Shown: positions 12,986-26,338 of the stretch, in pieces
Layout of the letters: each line of letters begins with the position of its first letter
How positions within the stretch are numbered: position 1 is the first letter of the stretch
Assembly (NCBI RefSeq): GCF_009870125.1
Contig: NC_046683.1
Span: 40,191,869-40,255,868 of the forward strand
Length of the DNA: 64,000 bases
Direction: 5' to 3'
DNA from: Drosophila pseudoobscura
Lineage: Eukaryota > Arthropoda > Insecta > Diptera > Drosophilidae
Notes under the pieces: generated by a model
Told to the model about the DNA's origin: nothing
What the model saw: the letters and a program-made list of their open reading frames with translations, nothing else
Databases searched by the model: none
Made by a program: the position numbers and the translations under genes

Positions 12986-14961
12986 CGGCTTAATTAGCTC
13001 TGGCAATTCCACAACAAACAAGAGCCACGCCGCCCCACAGTGAACATTGCAATATGTACATATATACAATAGATAAATAGTACATGTATCTGCGATATAC
13101 GTACAAACACATACATACATATGTGTGCGATATTTGTAGCTTTGGCAACGAAGTCAAAGTCAAAATCCATTTAAGGTCGTCACAAATAAAGTTTTTCGTT
13201 TGCTTTTCGTTCTTTTTTGTGCCGTTTTTTCGCTGGTGTCATGCAGAAAAGCGAAATATCATGGCTAAAAACCCTCCGGCCATCCTCCCCCCCTTTGGGG
13301 TTTCTTTTTATGTAACGGTCCTTGTTAAGAGTCAATGCTGTCGGCCGCTTCTCCTCCTCGTCATTGGCCAAAAAATACTGTCCGTCATTCAATTAGGCGC
13401 TCGATGACAGATTCGTTCGTTGTTGCTGCTTTGTTCTCCAGCGGTTCTTCATTAGAGCTGCGAAGATCGCTGACACCCTGTTTACTCGGAGAAGCTGGAC
13501 TTGCCGAGCTGAGGCAGTAGAAGGGGAAGTCGCTTGGGTACTTGTTGACCGCTATGCCATGCATATCCCATCCATCTAAGACTGGGAAGTGTAGATGGGG
13601 CGTGAGTCAGAAGAGTAACGGACTGAAAAGGCAACAAAAGGATCCCAGAAATTCCCTTTATTTACAACATATCCTAAAGTGGCGAAGAGTGGTGTTCCCC
13701 TAGTCGGAATAATTCTTGTTAGTTCGTGCACCATTTGGTGGCACATGGTGGCCCGTTACACTGGCCAGTCGGTACTCGGCAATCGTTGATTTAGGGCCTA
13801 TGCTTGATCCGCCAAATGTCGCTTGGCCAACGAACTCCGTCTCCCTCTCCACAGGCCCACGCAGGGTTTTACTCCGTTTTACTCCGTTTTACTCCCTTGT
13901 TTTACTCACCTTTGGGCTGGGATACTCGCTGTCTCCGGCTCAGGGCTTGGTCTTTGGCTGCAAGAGGGAAGGAGAGACGATACAGATTTAGTTTAGAGGT
14001 GCATTCCCCTCACTCGGGGGCACTGATTAATGCAATCTTCTCGTTAATTTCCCATTTTCCAATTACAAAATTTCCATTTCCAAAGGAAAGGGTGATTTTG
14101 GTTGTTGTTGTTGTTTGTTTGTGCCAACTCATCAGCCGCGAGCGAAAGCCAAACGCCAGACAAGACATAATTTCCCATTAGCAGGTTTTTAATGGATGAA
14201 TTATGGATTATGGCGGATGGCGGATGGCGATGGGAAAACGTGTGGCGGCGTGGAAGAGGAGTGGCAGAGGAGTAGCCTCGCTCTCGGAGAACACCCCATT
14301 TAATTTCCCTGGAAACTCCGCGCCTAATCAGATTTCTATGCTGTCTGCCACTTGCCACTAGCCACTAGCCACTCCCTTTCCATCTATCCATCTATCCATC
14401 TTTCCATCCGCTAATCAGACGATGCACTCAGCCCATCCTCCTCTTGAATCTTAGATCTTTTCAAATTTGATTTATGCCTCCCTCTGGGCCGGCACTTCAC
14501 TTGGGATTCCACACGAAAAACCAACTAAAAATTGCTCCATAAAAGCAGCTGAAAGTGAAACTTTTTGTCCACTGATTTCTGTTTCTTGTTTCTTGTTTCT
14601 TTTTTCTTTTGCATTTCAATTTTTGTTGTCTCTTGTTTTCAATTTCACTAGAAAGCACAAACACTCCTCCCCCTCCCTCCCTCACGAAATTCTCAAAGGG
14701 AAGAAATCGGTAGCGGCGGCACCTGATCCGCATGAGAAACAGAATGCGTGGAGGCCTGTTCCTGCCAGAAGAGAGAGGCACGCCCCATGGCCTGACGAGT
14801 GGTCACGAGGGAGGGAGAAAGGAACAGTGCCAGAGAAGACAGGAAGATGCATATGATCTCCTGGTCTCAAGATTCGGCAATCCCAGAGATATCTCCCGAG
14901 ACTAGGCCTCAGACACAAACAAATAACTCGAGCAACAAACTTTTTGCCCGCAAAAAAAGAT

Positions 14962-15185
14962 ATCGATTTCTATCGTTTATCGATAACATTTGACAGCAGT
15001 AAAAACAAAAATGGAATGCTTGGAGAAGTAAGCCAAAAACCGATGGCACAATTTACCGATAACTAATTCGCTAAGATATCGATAGCTAAATATCTCTCTT
15101 GACTATTTTTGTAACTAATTTGATTGGCAATCGATATCGATAGTATCCTATAGATAATTTTACTTTGTTTACTTGCTTTATCGAT
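14962..15185. repeat. ATCGAT island 3
   Basis: Six ATCGAT copies (14962, 14979, 15078, 15130, 15136, 15180), two of them directly abutting, lie in AT-rich sequence just left of a long GA tract. Confidence 0.7.
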
Positions 15186-15292
15186 TGACCATTTTTGTGT
15201 AGCTTTTAGATCTTCCAACAGTCGGCCTTTTGGACCTTTTCCGGCCTACGAGTAGCGGCCTTTTTTCGCCAAAAGCGGATGAATAGAAACAT

Positions 15293-15294
<2 letters not shown>

Positions 15295-15341
<47 letters not shown>
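15295..15341. repeat. (AG)n microsatellite
   Basis: An uninterrupted AG dinucleotide tract of about 46 bases. GAGAG is the GAGA-factor recognition core, but a pure tract this long is more likely simple repeat expansion. Confidence 0.95.
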
Positions 15342-15343
<2 letters not shown>

Positions 15344-16268
15344 AAGAAGTCTGACACATTGATATGCGGACATTCGTACATTCGGGCACTCCGGGGCGGG
15401 CATTAACATACGATGCGATGTGTCTTATGTGCCGTGTGCCTGCCTCAATTAGCGATTCCGCTCAGCTAATATCGGTTTCACCCACCAAAATAAGGGGCGG
15501 GTGTACTGAGAGACCGTCGAGGAAGGGGGAGTGGGGGGCGTGGCGTTGCTGGTGGGCTGGTGGACGGTATTTCAAATTGTTCGAAGAAAGTCTGCCACAG
15601 CCCGCCCGCTTCCCCGCTTCCCCGCTTCTCCGTTTCCCCCCGTTTGAAAGTTGAATCCAAGTCTGAGTCCACGGGTCCCCGAGCCACCGAGCCACCGAGC
15701 CACCGGACCATCGCGTCCCCGAGTTGAATGACTCAGAAGCCAAAATCAAAATAAGAAATAAAAACTAAATTTGTTTTCGGTTTCAGTTTTTTTTTTATTT
15801 TTATTTTTATTTTAATTTTGTGTTTTGACGTTTATTTTTCGCTGTTTTCATCGTCTGCCCATAAACTTTTTAGGGGGCGGCAGCAATCAAGGCCTCTTCG
15901 GAGCCCGGCTCGCGGCGGCCGTCTCCATGTTTCGGGGAGTAAAAGTTTTCTAGTTTTCTAGTTTTCTCTGACATCACCGGCACCGACATCGGATTGTGCA
16001 CCGATAACTGCTGAAATTTACACCTCACTTTTGGTCTTTAATTTGCAATCAAAAGTGCCATCATCATCATTCTGCCTCTTCGGAGGGCATTCAGAAAAGG
16101 CGCAGGCATTTAAGGGGCATTAGGGCCCATCGTAAAGGCGGGTCGTAAGTCCCAAAGGGCCCACGAGTGCAGTGGAAGCAGCAGGACATTAGCCCTGCCC
16201 CTGCCCCTGCAGGAGCAGAGGTGGACGGAAGGCAGATGCCGATCGGCTATCCGCCAAGCTATACAACG

Positions 16269-16301
16269 GTTCCAGTTCCAGTTCCAGTTCCAGTTCCAGT
16301 T
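16269..16301. repeat. (TTCCAG)n hexanucleotide repeat
   Basis: Five tandem TTCCAG units grade into TTTCTA variants. Hexanucleotide arrays of this kind recur at 6481, 12500, 26275, 34381 and 43050. Confidence 0.85.
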
Positions 16302-16897
16302 TCTATTTCTATTCCTAATTTATTCCCTCGATACAGATACAGCCTATAAGTATGGATGGGTTCCAGTTCCAATGTGAAATTAGTCGTAAGATCTGCCTAC
16401 GTTTACAGCAGAAGAGCAGAGGGTCTGGCAGCTCCAGTCGAAATAAAAAGGCGGGCAATTGTGGGCACTCGTACGATCTTTGATGGCAGGGGGTGTGGTA
16501 TTATTATTGCTCGTTGTTTTTGGAAGTGTTTTTCGGAGATTGCATTAAAAAACGTGAGTGCGTGAAATGCTCACGGCAAAGTCAACAACAAAGCATTATT
16601 GCTACCTGCCTCACCGCCAGCCCTGCCTCCCAGCCCTTTCCTGCCCCTCAGAAAGCGGTTTTCTCAGTGCTTGTTTCTGTTGATATTTTTTTTGGGTAAT
16701 CATTACAATTGTTGTTGCTATTGTTGTGGTTATTATTACGAGTGTATTATTGCTGGGGCCTTTTTTCGGGGTCAACCCAAAAAATAGTATGTCAATGCGG
16801 GATGAGCGGCGGATCCAGAGATCTCAGAGATGGGAAACGGGAATCATTGGCACATCATAATCTTCCATTTTTGGAGTGCTTTTCGTCGAAACTTGTA

Positions 16898-17060
16898 ATC
16901 GATAAACGTTCGATATGCGATAATATAATCGCCATGTTCGATCTTTACGATCCCACGATGTAAAACATTCTAAAAATCGATTTTTCGATAGCCCAGCGAT
17001 AAATCAATTGATCGATTTGTGAATCTTTGAATCGATAGCAAAGCCGTTTAATACATCGAT
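16898..17060. repeat. ATCGAT island 4
   Basis: Five ATCGAT copies (16898, 16976, 17011, 17031, 17055) lie within 163 bases, along with additional CGATA words. Confidence 0.7.
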
Positions 17061-17855
17061 TCCCATTGAATGCTCTCAATGAGTAGCGTAGAAAACTCCC
17101 AACAGTTAAGGCTTTATCCAGCACGCTGCATCTGTGTGCATTCATCCTCCTTTCGCCTGGCTCTCTTCATGCCACTCTTCTCCTTCACGCCACATGCCAC
17201 ACACACACGTCTCCAACATCCCCCCATCCCCCCATTCCATCCAATCGCACTCAAAAAAATCATATAAATCACCCATCCGCACCGTTAGACACGACTCTCT
17301 GGGAATGGGGGAATGGGGGTATGGGGGAATGCCGATGACCGAAACAAAAAATCTATTACTTAATTTCGCTAAAAAGAAAACCGTTTAGACTTCGAGTTCC
17401 GAACCGAAGACCTGCCTCTGGCTGTGGCTCCACCTCTTGCCCCTCTAGGCTCCCATTTCTTTTTGATCTTCGATTTCGAGGCATTTCTTTATGTAATCGC
17501 ATGCGTAGAAATAAGACAAAAGCCAAGACACGAGACGCCGCCGCACTCCTCCTCTTTCAGTGTTTCCTCTTCTGGGCCACAAATTAGAAGCAAAATCGAA
17601 AGACAAGCCGAAGAGAGGAGAGAAAAGAAAAGGGGATAAGGAGAAGGAGAAGGAGAAGCTGAAGCTAAAGCTGAAAACAAAATCAAAAATCAAACGCTTT
17701 CGATTTCTATTTGAATATGTAAAAACCAAACCAAACGAAAGACCGGCAGCAGGCGGAGGCCCTCGGCCCCTCTGCCCCTCTGCCCCTCGGACCCCATGCC
17801 CCACCAACCAATCGACTAAAAAGAAATTCCCATCAATTAATTTTCGCCCCTGCCA

Positions 17856-17871
17856 CCCCCCCCCCCCCCCC
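17856..17871. repeat. Poly-C tract (16 C)
   Basis: A run of sixteen C residues. A similar run of fifteen, followed by (TC)n, is at 23496-23522. Confidence 0.95.
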
Positions 17872-18126
17872 ACCCTTCTCTTCCTGCTCTTCGGTGGGGG
17901 CATACAAATTTCTATCTAACAATTTTTTGCAAACTAAAAATCCCAACAACAAAAATAAAGGGAGAAATAAAATTTGAATTATAATAAAAACTAAAATGAT
18001 CGTAAATTACGTTCAAAGGCGTCCGAAATCGCATCTTAAGTCCCCCAAGAAATATCTGCAGAGTATCTTTTATCTTTCAGATGCACATATTCGGAATGGA
18101 GCGTATCTGTGTGCGTCTCGAGTGCG

Positions 18127-18155
18127 TGTGTGTGTGTGTGTGTGTCTGTGTGTGT
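18127..18155. repeat. (TG)n microsatellite
   Basis: A TG dinucleotide tract with one interruption. Another TG tract lies at 24946-24966. Confidence 0.9.
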
Positions 18156-21100
18156 GGGTTGATGATGGTTAATAATTTGTTATGGCTGCTTGTGTTTTCT
18201 GTGTTTTGATTAACATTTAAAAAGCGTATCAATTAATTTGCCAAAACGAAAAACAAACAGACGGACGGACGGACGGACAGATGGAAGCTCTCTGGGGCAA
18301 GAGGAGGAGGGGAAAATCAAGGGGAAAATCTCCCAAGAGATGCAGTTGGAGATTTTTGGTTAAGTGAAATACGAGAATGTGTCACAGTCACAATCCAAAG
18401 AACAAAATCGTATTTCAATCGAATCTGATGCCTCGCTTTCCCACACATTTTCCCAGACAATCTATCCCCCATTCTCCCTGCTCCCTGCTCCCCACTCACC
18501 ACTCCCCACTCCCCACTCCCCTGCTCTCCCTCTGTTTTGCTCTCTTTTTTCTACTTTCTAAGCAGAAGATCTACTCATGCAGCGGACGTGCATCGCAGAC
18601 ACTCAGACACAAATCAAATTGTTTTTGAGAGATCTTTAACTTCAAGTCTAGGTCTAGGCCCATGCCCATGGCCATGCCCATGCCCCTCGTTCCCTGACAT
18701 TCCATTTGTCAGCCGATTTTTAATGTGTGTCTTCTGTCTGCACTCTCCTTCCGCGCTCTTCTGTCTTCTCTTCTGCCTGCTGCAAAGTGCCTCTGTTCGG
18801 AGGGTGGGGGGCTTTCTCCACCAGCAGCAGCAAATGCATGTTACAGCCCGAGTGTCAACAGACATCACGTATCCGACGGAACGCCCGCCGCGCCCAGCCT
18901 TGACCTACAGCACTGCTTTGGCTATGGGTTTGGACATGGCTTTGGGTTGGGTCTCTGGGTCTCTCGCTGTCTCTGCCTCGAAAGGGAAGAAGCAGGGACG
19001 TGGGGCAGGCACTTGACTGCTCGAATCGCTGACGCAGACCCCAAAAGCTTTCTAAAACGAAACAAAACAAAAGTGCTGCCCGGGTCTAGGGCTTTCCATC
19101 GCTTGGAAACTCTTTGTTGGTCTTTAAGTGCAAATCCGTCTCCAACTAGAACTTAGAATGAGTTTCGCTCTTTTCCAGTGTTGCTTAGCCTTGAGGCAAA
19201 GGTACCCCAAAAGAGGTTGCAGGTCTTCCAGTCTCTCTTGGAATTTCTTCGCCGTCTTTCATGCAAATTAAAAGCATATCCACCGACGATCTCTATCTCC
19301 ATCTCCATCTAAATCCCAATCAATGATCGCCGAATGATCATTTAATGAACACCAAATGTGGAAGTCAGAAGCCAAAGTCAAAGAAGAAAGAAAAAAACCT
19401 GCTAATTAGCGAAGAGTCTTCTGTGGAGGAAGGGTCCCTCTCACAGTCGAGGCCCTCTCCCTCTCTCTCTCGTCCGTTGATTGCAATTAAGCTGTCGGCT
19501 GTGTTGGCCAAACAACACCCACGGATGGTCCCTCCGCCGGCCACCTTGGATGCTACGCATATCTATGTATCTGTGGATTGTTGGCCCCCACATCTAATGC
19601 TCTTCTGGCACATAATTAAAATCAATAAGACCCCGCGAGTGAAGAAAAAACAGTCGAATGCAAAGCCAAAAGGCAGACAAAAAGAAATATTTGCTTTAAA
19701 TATTTGGACGCGCATTTGCGTTGGTGGCTTGTGGCTCTTCCGGAGGAGACGGAGACGCTGATGGGGGCAGAAAACAGTAAAGTGGATCGCTGGCGAATCT
19801 TCAGGGGAACTCCAGGAGATTTATAGTCTATAGGATCTGTAGTAGAATCTCCAACGAATCTCTGACATTCCATACATTTGGCAGATCTGAAGGTGAACTT
19901 CATTTAATCTCTCCATCGGGGATCGCCATTGAAGCTACTTCCATAATTCTGACGCGGCAAAAGCAAATCCCCAATGGGCTCATACGAATATCATCCATTG
20001 ATAGATCTTCTGTCCAAGCGAACGAGAGAGAGATAGAGAGAGAGAGAGGGCAACACTTTTTGCGGCAGAGACAGAGGCTTCTGGTGGGATTTCTAGAGCC
20101 TCCAACTGCTGACACATTTTCCAACGACCTGACGACCTGGCCACAACCATTAAACGGCGAATGCCTCCCACCGCTCCCCCGCTCCCCCGCTCCCCCCGCC
20201 TTGTACTGCAAATTTGTGTGTGCAACAATTGTGGCAGCGGTTCGTTCGGGGCTGCATCTCCTCCGCTGTGCCAGAGACCAGAGCTCCAGCAGCAGCTCCA
20301 GACGGGAGCCAGAACTTGTTTCATTTTTGGAGTCTCGGGAAACGGGTTACGCAAAAACGCAGCAACAACAAAACGAGGCAGCAAATAAAAGGCAAACAAA
20401 TGTGTGGCAACCATCGCTTGAACTTTGCGGTACGGTACTCCTCGCTCGATCCATACCATGCCGCACGATGCGTTGCAGCGGCGGCAGCAGCAGGCAGCCA
20501 CCGACTACTGCGACAGGAGATTGCACCACAGAGATTGCGGCATCCCGGGCAGCAAGATCCAGAGACCAGAGACCTCCTCCTCTCCCCCAGGCTGCTGCTG
20601 CTCCACTGGACACATACTTTGTTGCAGACAGCAGTGGAGGGCGACTCAAATCGGTTCTCGATTCAAGAATGCCACATCAAATATTCCCAAAGGATTTACT
20701 ACTTTTGGAAGATACTTTGTTGGTTTAATTGCCTCACATGATTACTCGATTTAGATCCTAAAACCAATTCGAATGGATCGGAATCGGATCCGGAATGAAG
20801 CTTCCAATTGGCATTTCTACATTATATTTACATGAATTCTACATTGCACTATAAATTGGAAGTACGCCAGCTGGTGGTAGACTATAAGACTACACTCTGC
20901 AGATTTCATGGCATACTTTTGGGCGACATTTTGCACAGCTTGCGCTGTTAACTAACAGTGGCGGCGGTTAAAAGTTATTACGCCTGCGGATCAGTAATGG
21001 GTATTTGTGATTCGATTCTTGGCCTCAAAACAAAACCAAAATAAATGCTTAAAATCGTGTAAAATTATTAAAAACTATATTTAAAAGATTTAAGTTGTTG

Positions 21101-23495
21101 AATAAATAAATAATTAAAACTACAGAAAATCAAAACGGAAAATAAGTGTGTTCTTAAGGGTTCAGATGTAAATTACTTACATATACATATAAATTTCACA
21201 GTTGCTGAGAATTTGAAAGAGTATTCCTTCTCTTCCAAGAGAATCCATCGGATATTGGATCCCACGGGATTACATGGAATGCCGGTAATGACAGAACACA
21301 GAAAACTACAGGAAAACAGAATGAAAATCGTGTGCTTTCTGTGGGGGAGAAAACAGACACCCAAGGACAACGACACCGACACTTCATCAGCTTCACTTGA
21401 GCTCTCCCTCCCACTGTCAGCCCCCTGTCCCATCACACATTCTGCTGCATTCTGATTTGTATCTTCTGCACTGCTTGTCAAGCAGTAATAATGGAAGGAG
21501 AGATAATGAGAAGAAGAAAGGGTAGCCCAGACAGGCGGCTAAGCGTAGTGTGTGTGTGTGTCAGTGGAAGAAGTACACAGATTGAGTGCGTCTGAAGGGG
21601 ATCCTCCACGGGAAGACAACCGCAAGAGCCACAATCATCCCTCTTGAATCGTGTTGGGGGAAACCCTTAAGGCGTACCCCTTTCTAAAACAGAAACCAAA
21701 GGGTGCCAAGGACAATGCCATTGTCACACCTCCGCACTCTCCCTCTCCTCTGGCCCTTTTCTTCTCCATAAGTAGCTCTTGCTCTTCTCCTTTCCATCCC
21801 TTTCTTTACCCTTCCTCCGCCTCTCCCACACATCCGTTCGTCGCTCTTCAATTGCCAGTTCCGCATTTCCCCCTCATTCGCTGGTGACTTACCTCCGTTA
21901 CGGTTACCGCTTCTTTTCTCTCTCCTCTCTTTCGCCGGCCTTGTTTACCGCTAACTTCGGCATGCTCCTCCTCCAACCAGAGAGAGGAATGGGCCTGCAA
22001 GAAAGAGAGAAGAAAAGTAAAGTACGGAATGCAGCCGAAACTTCCCAGAAAAAAAACTCATGAAAGATGGGAGTTTAAGGGGAAAACAATCATAGAAGGG
22101 TATTTTTTGTTTTCCTTTGGAAAAGGTATTTTCTATAGGAGAAGGAAATTTTGTAAAACAGGAATAGAATAAGCTGCCTATTCCATTGAGAATCTTCTCA
22201 ATTCCCCGCTCAAGCAACAACCCATTGAGTGGAAACTCAAGCAGCCCCCCTTTCCCCACCATCTCAAGGGCCCAAGAGCCCCTCCTCTATATCGATCGAT
22301 GCCTCACTTGAGCCGTCTCTCGTCTCTCGATCGGCTATGCCATTGATTCCGAACAACGATCTACCGACGGACGATCTTTAAGAGTCAGGCCAAGTGCCCC
22401 AAGAAGTGGGTATTGTCTCCGGAGGGAAAGTGCCACCGACGCGACGCTCGCATGAATGAATGAAGCAGAAATCAAAGCAAAGCAAAGCGCAAACAAACAG
22501 TAAAACACTTTCAATGAGGAAACAACTGCAATAACTACGAGAATTGTTTAGAGAGCAGCAACAATGAAAAATGAAAATAGCCAATTGAAATGTAGGGGAG
22601 TGGCAGCACACGAGCCGCGACACTTTGATACTTTGATAATAATACATACACATGCCTGTTTTATTACAGGCATCCAAATCGCCAAAATTCCATTGGGTTC
22701 TATTCAAAGATCGGGTCCATGTGTGTTCTCCCTCTGTTGTTTCAGCCCCTTGTGTTTTGTTGTCAAAACATTGACATTCCGCCCGCCTCGAGGCAGACAT
22801 TGACCCGAGACCACGCGACCCGCATCTGGCCAGACCATGCCCTGTTTCTCCCCCTTCCACTGCTGCAACGTTCGGTTGCAACATTACAAGGGTGGCTGGA
22901 GGTCATTGCTTGCTCAGACAAGAGCGAGGCAGAGTGCGTCCTTTGGATTCCGTGTTGCAGTGTTGCAGTCAACAGAACAGACCCCTCCTGTGACCACTTC
23001 TGTTCCTCGTGCGCTCTGGCACTTCTGCCACAGCTCCTGGCTGCTGATCCCATTCCAGCTCCTCCTGTGCTCCCGTTCCCGTTCCCTTTCCCGTTCCCCT
23101 TCCATTTTTTTTGCTTCTTAGTGTCAATGACAGTTTGTCAACAGTCCCTGGTACCCAGGAATCGTCCCACCAGCCAACAGTCGTTCTCTCATTAGCGCAG
23201 CTTTATCGCCAGCTAAAGCCAAAGGCAAACAGTGGTCCAAACCGTCGCCAGGCATCACGGGAGACGAAAGGCACGCAAAAAGCAAAAAAGCAAACGGCAA
23301 AAAGAGGCCAAAAGAGGCCAAAAGCAAAAACACGGCCTGGGAGCTGAATGCCTGCGACAGAATGCCAGAGAGCCAGAGAGCCAGCCGCCAGCAAATGAGA
23401 AATGTTGTCAACATCTCCTCTGGAAGCTCAAACATTTACCCATGCGATAAGATTGCGCATGGCATCGCACCGCCGCCCTGCCTCCTCCCTTCCCA

Positions 23496-23522
23496 CCCCC
23501 CCCCCCCCCCTCTCTCTCTCTC
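23496..23522. repeat. Poly-C followed by (TC)n
   Basis: Fifteen C residues directly followed by six TC units. Confidence 0.9.
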
Positions 23523-23668
23523 TTGCGTAAATATTTAGAGATCCGATAAAGCTAGAACCTCACCCCAGTCCCCCAGACTCCAGGCGTCGAAAGTTGGATA
23601 ACATTCGAATGCGAAAATTCGAAATGCGGGAAAGGCCTGTCGCCAAAAAGAGAACCAGAGTTTAACAA

Positions 23669-23866
23669 ATCGATATTTATCGATTGATCTGTTAAGAGAT
23701 CAAAGCTGGAGATCATAGACCAAAACAGAGACAAAGGGGACTGGAAATGCCTTTAAAAAAACAGAGCATAAACAGATATCTAACCATGGAAAATCGATCA
23801 AAGATGGCACAAAACAGAAGCGAAGACCTTACAAAAATGCAATAAATCGTGTCTATCGATCAAGGA
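23669..23866. repeat. ATCGAT island 5
   Basis: Four ATCGAT words (near 23669, 23679, 23791 and 23856) lie in about 200 bases of AT-rich DNA. It is a weaker member of the same series. Confidence 0.55.
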
Positions 23867-24723
23867 TATTGCCACAAAAATTAAAGAAATTCCCAAATGG
23901 ACAAATAGGACACTCTGTTACGAAAGTTGAATAATCCAGCAACTCAGCAATCAATATATTGATATTATAAACGCTCTCTGCTGTCATTCTGTTCTGCATT
24001 TCTGCCCAAGGCTTGAGATTTCGGGTGCTCCAAAGGGAGGCTTTGCTTTGGGAGGATACCATTTGATACCCTGGAATATCGGTAGGAGATCTTTGCCAGA
24101 TACTCAACCACTCAAGAGGAGCTATCGCGGCACATCCATTGGGAATCGGCCATGGGTATCGACGAATCTCCTCTCTTGCCGGATATATTTGAATTTTTTG
24201 AGCGATTGACGCTTACGCTTTCAACGCCAGACACAGATCGCGGGATTCCAGCAGCAGAAGCAGCTGGAACTGGGGAGGGAGGAAAGAGCAGGGGATCGGC
24301 AGCAATCGGATGTCTATTTTAAGATCCCTGCCGCACTTGGATGCATCCATCCCATCCCAGTGGATCCTCCCTCGTCCTCGCCTGCTAATAGATCGTAGCA
24401 ATAATTTAATGGACATCTTGTCCCGCTCTCCGCTCCCTTCGATCTCTCTCCCTCCCTCTGATTCCACGGATCGACAGGGACCGGGACAGATGCCGGTCTC
24501 TGGATCGGCGTCGGCCTCTCCAAGAGCATGTCCATATATGTATGTAGAGCGTGCCCCAGCCCCAGCCCCTGCCCCTGCCTCTGTCCCTGTCTCTGCCTTA
24601 ATGCCTCAACCCACATATGGCATGGCCCTGGACTTGGATTTATATTTAGTTTGCTTCCTGCTTTTGCCACTTGAGATGGGAAAAATGTGGAAAAGAAAGG
24701 AAGGGAGGAGTACCAGGGAGGAG

Positions 24724-24751
24724 GCAGGGCAGGGCAGGGCAGGGCAGGGCA
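24724..24751. repeat. Pentanucleotide (GGGCA)n microsatellite
   Basis: Five GGGCA units, the reverse complement of the pentamer array at 751-786. Confidence 0.85.
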
Positions 24752-24945
24752 TGTCTGTCGATCGTTTCGTTGAAAATTGTATCGATTGCACTTTAATTCT
24801 ACTCTTCACTTGGCTCTGCACTCCTCTCTCTTTCGACTCTCTTTCTCTGGGTGATTTATGGTGAACATTTCCATCCCACTCCCACTTTTTCGTTTCTCCC
24901 CTTCGTGCGTCAAATCATAATTTCGTGCTCCATATATCATACAGT

Positions 24946-24966
24946 GGTGTGTGTGTGTGTGTGTGT
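24946..24966. repeat. (TG)n microsatellite
   Basis: A short uninterrupted TG dinucleotide tract. Confidence 0.9.
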
Positions 24967-25203
24967 TTTGGGTCTCCAAAATTAGTCAACGGAATCATCT
25001 TCATCTTTCTTTTTGTTTTTTTTTCTTAATAGATGCCCCAAAGTGGAGTCTGAGCAACATGCCCCTGGGGCACGTGAGGCCTTAATTAAGAAAGAACATC
25101 AAATATAATTCCTTGTTCAAAATGTACAAAAATAAACCAAAAAAAAAGAGCTTCCCCCTGCAGATGGTTCCATCGGATGACAGATAATGCTTCTTTCCAG
25201 AGC

Positions 25204-25254
25204 ATCGATCGATACTCCGCGATAACTGTAATCGATCGATATTCCGCGATAACC
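25204..25254. repeat. 27-bp tandem dimer containing ATCGATCGATA
   Basis: Two units start at 25204 and 25231. Each begins ATCGATCGATA and continues with TCCGCGATAAC, and they differ by one substitution over the first 23 bases. Each unit carries overlapping ATCGAT sites and a CGATAA word. Confidence 0.8.
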
Positions 25255-25498
25255 CACTTATGGCAGGTTCCATGCCCTGGACTTGGATTTATCTCTGTTT
25301 TTCTTTCTTTGGGAGAGACACAAACCGCAGGAACCGCGAAACATGAGAACCCCGACAGGGGGATGGGGTGGGGTCTGAGGCTGCGTAATTAATCAAATCT
25401 GTTTCACACACAATTCCAATTTCAATTGCCATTCCAATTGAAGGCCCCCATCCGTTTGAATGCTAAATTAATAGAGACAACAGCTCCACACAAAACTA

Positions 25499-25502
<4 letters not shown>

Positions 25503-25541
<39 letters not shown>
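25503..25541. repeat. (CT)n microsatellite
   Basis: An uninterrupted CT dinucleotide tract of about 39 bases. Confidence 0.95.
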
Positions 25542-25545
<4 letters not shown>

Positions 25546-26259
25546 GTGAGTGTGTCGTCTCCCCAAGGGCCGCCACCAAGTATCTGTGTATCTGTGTATC
25601 TGTGTGTGTTTGCAGTCTGGGTGTCTTGGTGTCAGTCGGTCGTAGGGCTTCTTTTCCTTCTTTCCTTCTTTTACAATGTATCTTTAGGTGGGGTGGAAAA
25701 CCTCTTAACCCCAAAGATGCGATGATCTCAAACATATTTTGTCATATGCTAATTTCACTTAAGATCTATGTATCTTCTACCATAAAAAAAGTACTGCATT
25801 CCGTTGTTGTCTGATCCCCAATTGTATTTTGCACTTTGAAGGCAATCGATATGATGGATGTGCCGCAGCAGGGGTTGCCGCTCTAGTTTCAGGTTCCTCC
25901 ACTCCACTCCACAGCACAGCACTGGCAGGCCTTCCTCTTGCTTTCGTTTCCCATTTGGAGGGAGGCCTCTGCCAATCAATTGTTACCCCCTTTTACGAGC
26001 GAGAGTTATTTTATCGCAGATTTCGCAGATTTGGAGCAATAAACTTTTACGAATAAATAACGTAGGGTGCGGGAAGTGAACAGAGGGAGAGACGGAGAGA
26101 CAGGAACAGAGAGAACAAGCGATGACAATAACCGTTTGGTCACTTGGTCACTTTAACAGTTAGAGAGGGAGAGAGAGCAGAGGAGTAGAAGAGCAGAAGA
26201 GCAGGCAGAGCTAACAGTTTGATAGAGAAGAGGCAGAGGAGAAGCAGAAATGAGCAGAG

Positions 26260-26338
26260 CAGAGCCATAGACAGAGACAGAGACAGAGGCAGAGGCAACG
26301 GCAGAGGCAGAGGCAACGGCAGAGGTAGAGGTAGAACG
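26260..26338. repeat. Purine-rich hexanucleotide repeat (AGAGGC/AGAGAC)
   Basis: About a dozen tandem hexamers of the forms AGAGAC, AGAGGC, AACGGC and AGAGGT. It is non-coding. Confidence 0.75.

Noticed and set aside
20060-20741. Three overlapping open frames of 100-222 codons on both strands
   Set aside because: They coexist in several frames of GC-rich, CAG/CTG-rich DNA and have low-complexity translations, no domain and no splice logic.
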